From: Effrenium voratum
Lineage: Eukaryota > Sar > Dinophyceae > Suessiales > Symbiodiniaceae
Direction: 5' to 3'
DNA length: 64,000 bases
NCBI GenBank assembly: GCA_963377175.1
Contig: CAUJNA010000458.1
Coordinates: forward strand, 486,533-550,532
In this document: positions 57,358 to 64,000 of the stretch, in pieces
How the letters are laid out: every line of letters starts with the position of its first letter
Position numbering within the stretch: the stretch's first letter is position 1
Notes under the pieces: model-generated
Told to the model about the DNA's origin: nothing
The model's database searches: none
What the model saw: only the letters and a program-made list of their open reading frames with translations
Position numbers and translations under genes: made by a program

Positions 57358-59540
57358 ACGGGGGGCCGCACCCAGAAGGCCCGAGTGCCGGATGACTGGC
57401 AGCACACCGCAACGCCAAGGGACACTCCCAGGAAGCAGCCGATCCCACTTCCGGCGCCCAACATCATCAAGCAGGACCCGGTGGTTTTCCACAAGAGCTC
57501 GGTGGGGCTGAATGAAGGGGGCCAACGCCTTTCAGCTACCCCCCTGACAAGTCCAACGGAGCCGTCACCGGGATTGGACATCTTCCCGTGGATGGAGAAC
57601 ATCCCTGAGCGTCTGGTACAGCGGCTGAGATGGACACAGGGCACATCGCCCAAAGTTCCATCCAGTGGGCCCATCATTGTCCTGCTCTATGCAGGCAAGG
57701 AAGACCCAACTTCCTTGGACAGCTGTCTTCATGCCAACTACCCACACCTTTCCAGCATGGTGGTGGCGGTAGACATCCTACGGTCTGGACCCAAAAGGGG
57801 ACCACGATATGCTCCAACCCGAGCTGTATGGAGCTCTTTGCACGGCAGCAAAGCAGGGCCGAGTGGTCTTCATTGGAGGAGGACCCAACTGCAGGACATG
57901 GTCCATCCTGCGCCACATACCAAAACCGGGGGCTCCCACCCCGGTGCGAGGGCGCACTCCAGAGACACTTTGGGGCCTTCCACACCTGGACCAGGCCGCC
58001 CAGACTCAACTTGATGATGACAGCATCCTCATTCTGAGACAGATGTACATCACCAGCCTGGCAAGGGCCTCACGAGCGGCGGTTTCTCTGCCAGGGCCCA
58101 GGTCCTTCCTGGAACACCCGGAGGACCCAGTGGTGAGCAGCTCGCTGCCCAAAGCCAAGGAATGCTCATCCTTCTGGATCACAGAGGAGGGGCAGCTTTG
58201 GATGGAGGAGAACTCCTTGACAGCAATCTCCTTCGACCAGTGCCGCCTGGGCCAGCTGGTCAAGAAGGCCACTACGCTGGCCACGGATCTCCCGATCCAG
58301 GACTGGGATCAAATGCGGTGCACGCATCAGTCACATGTGGGCACCAACGAGTCCTCGACTCTTAGCAGATACCCTTGGGATATGATGGCAGGCCTGGCCA
58401 AAGCCATCGCTGTGTCACTCGCAGCGCCGGGGCACATCCGGATCCCCTCACAATTTCCGGGAAACCCCAAGGAACCACCTAAGGGGCGGGGGTCGGACCC
58501 CCCGGAAGGCCATTCCCCCCGGGGAAAACGGGGGCCCAGTCAAGGAGGCGGTCCCTCCTCATCACACCAGGGCTCAAAGCCCGGAGGCAAGAACGCCCCG
58601 AAGCCCCGCCTGCACGGGCAGTTCCACCCTGAGGCAGACACCGTAAGCCCTCGTGGAACAATGAACCCAGACTTCCCATCTCCCATGCCCCCGATGGCCG
58701 GAGATGCGGAACAACTGGGGAAGGAGGGACAGGGGGACCAGGTCCTGGACCGCCCCGAATGCCTGCCCGCTTTCAGGGTCCCACACCTCACTGACCGGGT
58801 GGCGATTGTCCAATTGGGTTTCCGCTCACGCCCCCTGAGGGATGGGGGGGGAAAACCTTCCCCAGGGAGGCTCAACCCCCCTTTTCGGAGAATTTCCCCA
58901 TTGGCTACTTTGGGCGCCCTGATCATGACCCTTACCCGGCCCTGGATTGACGAGGTCCGAATGTCCCTGGCATCAGGTGCCACCACACACCCCTTCCAGG
59001 AAGCCGACCTCGACCTCCATGAACGATGCCCAGGACAACCCTTCCTCCTGGACTTAGTGTCGCACTTGGCATCCCTTTCAGGTGACCCTGATTGGGAGTT
59101 CCCCCTAACACTGAAAGAGGGGGTCCCCTTGGGAGTCTCGGACCCTACCTTGACCTCCCCGGGAGTTTGGCCCACTAAGGAGGAGCTTAAGGGAGAAGCC
59201 TGGCTGGGGGAAGATCCCCCCCCGCCAGTGGCTCATGATAACTACCCAACGGCTGAACTCTTTGCCAAGGAAATCGAATCAACCTTTTACGAGGAACGAG
59301 CCTTGGACATGGTGGACGGGCCCTTCACTCGCTCCGAGGCGGCAGAGAGGTGCCGCTGCAAACCGGAGGAACTTTGCCCGGGCCCCCTTGCAGGGATTGA
59401 TGAGTCGGACAAGATCAGGACGATCTATGATGGCTCAAAAGGGGGAGCAAACGCACACATCCAGGCTCACACGGAGGAGAAGACCACCGCACCGATGGTT
59501 GGAGACTGCCTCCATGCCATCCACTGGCTCAGGACAGCGG
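57313..59540 (+). CDS. Degenerate methyltransferase-like region and RT N-terminus; one frame change near 57798
   Basis: Frame 1 to about 57798 (IIVLLYAGKEDP...MVVAVDILRSG), then frame 2 (MLQPELYGALCTAAKQG, VVFIGGGPNCRTWSILR, PGAPTPVRGR). This order recalls a class-I SAM-methyltransferase fold: a hydrophobic strand with a glycine, an acidic residue after the second strand (VAVD), and a PNC-T-S loop where C5-methylases have PPC. It is known to me from many dinoflagellate RT polyproteins (loop usually PPCxTxS, then GPRPLR). Here PPC is PNC, so activity is doubtful. A long Pro/Gly-rich linker follows. The RT then starts with KIRTIYDGSKGGANAH and MVGDCLHAIHWLR. Confidence 0.6.
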
Positions 59541-59870
59541 CGGACCATCCTCATCTACTCCGAGCCCCATCCTCGGGCACTGATGAGGAACCTCGGGATG
59601 TTCACCAGCCGGTGCAGGGGCAGTCCCCAGGTGCCGAGGGCCCTGAGAGGGACCCCAACAGCACCAGCCTGCCCCCAGGTGCCGAGGGCCCTGATAGGGG
59701 CAGGCGGATGATGCTCCGGCGGCCTGGACGTCTCTCCGCGGTCAACACCCTCAGGGAAGGGGCCACTCCCAGGTGCCGAGGGCCCTGATAGGAGGGCCCC
59801 ATTCCCCCCAACCCCCCCAGGCACGGAACGCCCTGGGGGGAGCAGGGGGGAACCCCTGACGTGGCAGCCG
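59541..59870 (+). other. Hairpin-bearing insert that splits the RT
   Basis: About 330 bp between RT blocks HWLRTAA (frame 2) and FIILKADVTKAHRR (frame 3), which are normally close together. It holds three motif copies (59628, 59676, 59770). The upstream frame ends in the third (RCRGP and TGA at 59788). It could be an unspliced intron or an insertion; no obvious dinoflagellate donor/acceptor pair is decisive. Confidence 0.55.
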
Positions 59871-61094
59871 CCGACACAGGGGGAAACCTTCATCATCCTC
59901 AAGGCGGATGTCACCAAGGCCCACAGGCGCATAAAAGTGCTCCAGAAAGACTGGAAATACCAGGTGGCCTGCATCCAGAACCGGTGGTGGGTCAATAGAG
60001 TGGGCACGTACGGCATGGCCTCGGCACAACTGTACTGGGGAAGAAAGGCATCCTTGGTGCTCAGACTCTTGTACTACATCTTCCCTCAGGTGGACTGGCA
60101 CTTAGTTTTTGTGGACGACTACTGCTGGGTCCTCAGATGCAGCAGGGCGGACTGGGACGCCACAGCCATCCTGGCCACTCTTCTGGCGCTGGGAGTCCCG
60201 CTTTCTTGGAAGAAGACGGCGCTCTCCCCGGTCAATACCTGGTTGGGATTCGTGGTGGACCCAATCACGCCCTGTGTGCTGCTGGCTCCAGTCAAGCACG
60301 TCATAATCCTGGCCACTCTCAAACGGCTGGCCCAGGGGGACATCTTTACCAGCAAGGAGGTGGAACAAGCCCTGGGCCGGATTCAATGGGCTACTTCGGC
60401 GTGTCCATTGACGAAACCTTTCCTCCAGCCCTTTTGGAGCTGGAAGAAGGCCTGCACCACTTCGGGCAGGCCACCGAAGCTGGTTCGTGCTCTGGCCATC
60501 CTTCTGGGGAAGCTCTTCAACCAGAGGTTCCCACTGGCATCTCCATTTGCTCCCACACTTCCATGGACGGGGGCATCTGATGCGGGAGCTGGCAAACAGG
60601 CGGACCATGCATGGGTTGGTGGTTGGTGCTCGGACGTGCCCAACCCCGACAAGTCCCGAGTGAAGTGGTTCCAACACAGAATCACACCGGAGGGCGAGCC
60701 GTGGGCCTTCACTACTGGGGACCCGCAGCGGGCGATAGCGGCCTTGGAGCTCTTCGGCCTCCTCCTTTTGGTGAGGGCTGTTCTGCTTTGTGCAGCCGGC
60801 TCGGCTTCTCACACTAGGATTCTGGTTGCTAGTGATAACCAGGGAAACGTTTTCTCCCTGCTTAACGATTCCACTCGCAGGATGCCCAATGCGGCCATCC
60901 TCATGGAAATTGTGTTAACACTGCATGACCACCAGGTCATGTTAGGACCGTCGCATGTGAAGCGCGACTTTAACACATGGGCGGATGAACTTACTCATCC
61001 GGACCCGCAATTTCCGACTGAGAACCGGGTCTTCCCCTCAGTCGAAAGCGAATTGATCAAGCTGATCTTCGCTACTTTCCTTCCTCACCCATGA
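59871..61094 (+). CDS. Reverse transcriptase-RNase H of the YR element
   Basis: Frame 3. RT motif A ILKADVTKAHRRIKV, the fingers/palm stretch WKYQVACIQNRWWVNR, catalytic box FVDD at 60108-60119 (LVFVDDYCWVL), then LSWKKTALSP and WLGFVVDP. RNase H of the DIRS type follows: Asp in TGASDAGAG, Glu in AALELFGLLL, Asp in LVASDNQGNVFSLL, and DFNTWADELTH near the end. TGA at 61094, 51 bp before B2. There is no natural ATG at the start of the open frame. Expression must come from splicing of the preceding insert, a frame change, or fusion with the upstream region. Confidence 0.8.
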   Translation, partial: PTQGETFIILKADVTKAHRRIKVLQKDWKYQVACIQNRWWVNRVGTYGMASAQLYWGRKASLVLRLLYYIFPQVDWHLVFVDDYCWVLRCSRADWDATAILATLLALGVPLSWKKTALSPVNTWLGFVVDPITPCVLLAPVKHVIILATLKRLAQGDIFTSKEVEQALGRIQWATSACPLTKPFLQPFWSWKKACTTSGRPPKLVRALAILLGKLFNQRFPLASPFAPTLPWTGASDAGAGKQADHAWVGGWCSDVPNPDKSRVKWFQHRITPEGEPWAFTTGDPQRAIAALELFGLLLLVRAVLLCAAGSASHTRILVASDNQGNVFSLLNDSTRRMPNAAILMEIVLTLHDHQVMLGPSHVKRDFNTWADELTHPDPQFPTENRVFPSVESELIKLIFATFLPHP

Positions 61095-61145
61095 TGCCGG
61101 GAGGGCATCCGGTGAGGTGGGAGGATTCCTCCCTCGCTGTGGGAG

Positions 61146-61301
61146 TGGCATCAATTCTACTCCCATCAGCTGCTGAGGGGAGCTGCCCAGTGGAGCTGGG
61201 CAATCCTCCCATTTTGGCACTAATCCTTATGCGGCGTAAAGGATGCACCGTTTCGCGATTAAGGTACCAGTAGCACCAATGTGGTGCTTTGAAGAGTCTG
61301 G
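61146..61301 (+). repeat. Split direct repeat B2
   Basis: 156 bp identical to B1. Its last TGG is shared with the flanking satellite (TGGCAATACTAAA). Confidence 0.9.
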
Positions 61302-61482
61302 CAATACTAAATTAGAATTGGCAATGCTAAAGTATGTACTGGGAAGCTGAGAGTCAGCCTTGGCAATACTAAAAGTAGAATTGGCAATACTAAAGTAAGT
61401 ACTGGGGATCTGAGAGTCAGCCTTGGCAATACTAAAGTAGAATTGGCAATACTAAAATAAGTACTGGAGATCTAAGAGACAA
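61302..61482 (+). repeat. Target satellite, about three ~62-bp units
   Basis: Units hold TTGGCAATACTAAAGTAGAA, a second TTGGCAATACTAAAGTAAG, then GTACTGGGGATCTGAGAGTC. The left flank of the element (48774-48795) carries the same TTGGCAATACTAAAGTAGAGT, so the element sits inside this satellite. Confidence 0.85.
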
Positions 61483-64000
61483 CTTTAGCAATAATTACTA
61501 AAGTAGACTGTGGCTCCCTTGCAACGCCTGTTTGGCGTTGTAGGAATGGCCACCAGATGGATAAGACGGCTGCGAACCCTAGCAAGCATCCTGCATACGG
61601 GCCAAGGAATCCTAGCAGAGCTTCCCGCCAGGCCAAGTGCACCCGTGCGGCCCGCAAACGCTGGAACGCCGAGGCGTGATAGAGAGAGAGAGAGAGAGAC
61701 TGATCATTTGAGCATTGCCCCAAAGCTGTAAACAGCTCACATGAGTGGGCCGTTTATGTGCAGCTCGCAAATCTCTTCACAAACACACTTAGGGGTTTTC
61801 AAGCAAATACAATCTGAAAAGCCTTTGCCGTGCTAGGCTTCAGGGAGGGCTGAGTCCCGAGAAATCCCCCAGACAGAGTTCATTTCTAGCGCCGAAGTTC
61901 CAATTTCAGGGACTGCGACTGCGACATTGAAGCGGGTTGGACCATGAGGAAAGGATATCAACCTTCCAAGAAACCCGGAAAAACGAACCCCACACCTCAT
62001 TTTTCTTGGAGGTTTTTTTCGAAACATGCACCCAACCACTTGACGGATCCCCAGACATATCCCGCAGTGACCCAGAGCCCACTTGCACATCAAACGGGTG
62101 AGGCAGATGCAGCAGACGCGGCGAAGGCACTGGAGGTGCGAAGCCATTCGTTGCGACCTTGCCGGACTTGGTTATGAACTTCGATAGGGAACCACCTTAC
62201 AAGCGATTGGCGGACATGAACCCCAACATGAATCCCAGCGAAATGATGTCTACCAAAGGGTCAGAAAGGTCCACTATTAAAGTTCATGGCCAATGGGTGT
62301 GTGTCAAAGGGACCAAAATGGTGGTGTTCCTTTTGGTTTCCATTTAAAGCAGCCCCAAAAGGGTACCCTCAAAGAGTCGCACCCGTACACCCTTTTGCAA
62401 AGATAAATGGAAGTGGGCATTGTCGGATGTTGGACAACTCCTCTTGAGGCCCCATCCACTTCCATGATCGTAGAGAGAGGATCTGTTTGACTTGTTGCCT
62501 CAGGCGTTTCTTCATTTCCCGTTCAACCAAGGATCGAACGTGCGGGTTTGGGTTTGGTTTTGCAACCCGCCCGCGAAGGTTCCCCAGGGTTCCTGATCTT
62601 CAATTGGTGGGGGAAGCCACAAAAGGACCCCTTTTCAACCCGTGTGCTGCCTGTACGTGCCGCCTTTTAAAGGGGATCCCAACAAGGGGCGCAATTTTGA
62701 GGTGGATCACTTGATTCACCTTGATGCTCCCAGGTGAGCATCCTCGGCTCGTACTTATGAAAAGGAAGACCAGGCCACTTGAACGCTGCCTTGATGCTAG
62801 TCCGGCCTATGTTAGGTGACCAGAGTTGTGCATTCCAGCGGACACCGGATCTTGAGCGAGCACGCAAGAGGCACGGCTGAAGAAAGTTTGCGTAGCGTCA
62901 AGGAGGCATCACTGCCAAGAGCGGCAACGTGTCTGCCTGCCAGTTCGCTGCTATGTTTTCTGTCGAAGGGTGCTTGCGCGCGGACCGAGAAAGAGAAGAG
63001 AAGTGGCCTTTCGACAAATAGATCCTTTGACCCTATCAGGCATCCTCTCCATCTGCAACGTCCCCTGGCATCCGCTCGGACTGGCCCGACACTGCTGGAA
63101 TGCTGGTCGTGCTGAATCAGGAGTCTGAGAGGTTGGACATGTAGGCCACACACTGCCTGTGGAGCTTGGCTCCGCTCGCCCACAATCCCAAAATAACACA
63201 ATTGGACACGTGGCCGGCCCACGCTTTGATGGGAAAGCTGGCCCCAACCTTCACCAAATCAATCGCCTAAGGATCAATATGGTCGATGCCTCACGGGTGC
63301 TAAACTAACCAGACCCGTAGACCCGTGGCGGCCCGCCTTGCGGGGCCGCTCAGCGCTCAGCCGCGCCAGAGACGACACCGGTAGCTCCTCCGGTTGGCGA
63401 TTCTGACGGCTCCAACGGTTTTTGTAGTCACCCCTTTTGCGCGTACGCAGGACGCAGGCCTGCCAAGAATTGAGCGTGAAATACACAAGCGCTCACAACT
63501 ATCGCAAGAGCTGCCAGTTATCAGGCTAAGCGCGAGCTCCCTCACATGATTAGCTTTTCTGGCAAGCCTCTGTCAATTGCCCCAATTCTTCTCTAGGTGG
63601 GCGGACGCCACGAGGGAGTCATGCAGCTGGCAAGTTGGTATGCCGTGGAAAACTCCACCAGGAGGGGTTGCGAATTGAACTGCACTGACTGACTGCTTAG
63701 AACGGCTTTTTGGTTGTTTGTCATGGTCAACAGATTCCTTGGGTTGGTCAGGAAAAAACGGCACCGCAGCGCCAGGCGCGGAAACCTCTGAAGCGGCTTG
63801 GCTCGGAAGAGAAGGGGGAGAGGCTGGAGCTTACCCGGGAAAGGGCTGTTATTCGGAGGCGCGCTAGCCCAAACAGTCCTTTCCGGCTGTGGAACCGCAT
63901 TATTTTACAAGCGTGTATGTTTGTTCATCATTAGGATTATCATCTTTCATGTATTCGGATGATTGCAAGTTGCAATGGGGGAACGATGCGCTTACAATTG
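61483..64000. other. Unassigned to the end of the window
   Basis: Contains a (GA)n tract at 61681-61701 and a member of the dispersed CCTTTTGGTTTCC family at 62308-62380. Open frames at 62810-63250 on both strands have no recognisable feature. No RNA gene seen. Confidence 0.4.
62308..62380 (+). repeat. Member of the CCTTTTGGTTTCC dispersed family
   Basis: Shares AATGGTGGT, TTCCTTTTGGTTTCC, ATTTAAA, CCCCAAAAGGGTACCCTC and CGCACCC in order with 10118-10195. Confidence 0.55.

Larger units (their letters stand above)
48793..61301 (+). mobile_element. DIRS/PAT-class tyrosine-recombinase retrotransposon with split direct repeats and two modules
   Basis: A 12,509-bp element with repeats in the order A1 (48793-48908), B1 (55477-55632), A2 (55630-55745), B2 (61146-61301). 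The two A copies and the two B copies are identical. Left module: ORF1, ORF2, tyrosine recombinase. Right module: Gag-like, methyltransferase-like, RT and RNase H. Split direct repeats, a YR in place of a DDE integrase, and absence of target duplication define the DIRS/PAT/Ngaro group. In the members I know, B1A2 sits near the right end with the main genes to its left; here it sits mid-element. Several reading frames change within genes, so this copy may be inactive despite its fresh termini. Confidence 0.85.

Overview
The window looks like nuclear DNA of a dinoflagellate, most likely in or near the Symbiodiniaceae. Three things point there. The terminal repeat of the 48.8-61.3 kb element contains the last 15 nt of the dinoflagellate spliced leader (CCATTTTGGCTCAAG). 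A split gene at 8.1-19.8 kb can be assembled from small exons using mostly GC and GA donors, with every acceptor reading AG|G. The protein families (ubiquitin-like plus RCC1-like repeats, Ty1/copia and tyrosine-recombinase retroelements) are also typical of these genomes. Gene density is low and most of the window is intron, intergenic DNA or repeat.

Layout. 0-1 kb: a mosaic of tetranucleotide repeats. 1.36-1.72 kb: a GCCGCAA-rich foldback (MITE-like) element. 2-8 kb: largely unassigned, with another TTTG microsatellite. 8.15-20.5 kb: a plus-strand gene for an N-terminal ubiquitin-like domain followed by nine RCC1/HERC-type repeats. Fourteen exons (8147-19785) join in phase; the 3' end is less certain. 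22.2-22.85 kb: a two-exon gene for a 156-residue protein with two membrane segments. 23.6-25.1 kb: TTTC and TATC microsatellites running into a ~41-bp minisatellite. 26.95-33.88 kb: a decayed Ty1/copia retrotransposon with a perfect 5-bp target duplication but LTRs whose centres do not match. 34.95-35.4 kb: an AT-rich island with at least four consecutive long hairpins. 36-48 kb: mostly unassigned, with a few possible exons. 48.8-61.3 kb: a 12.5-kb DIRS/PAT-class element inserted in a ~62-bp satellite. 61.5-64 kb: unassigned.

The most interesting object is the 12.5-kb element. It has split direct repeats in the order A1 - B1A2 - B2. Both A copies are identical (116 bp) and both B copies are identical (156 bp). 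The B1A2 junction lies in the middle. It separates a left module (two zinc-ribbon proteins of unknown function plus a tyrosine recombinase) from a right module (Gag-like CCCH protein, degenerate methyltransferase-like domain, reverse transcriptase and RNase H). Each A carries the spliced-leader relic shortly upstream of an ATG, so each module seems to have its own mRNA. The recombinase could act on the TGG-core A/B junctions for integration and for resolving the two modules into separate circles. A 19-nt hairpin motif is scattered through both modules 19 times, only on the plus strand and nowhere else in the window. One copy carries a compensatory base-pair change.
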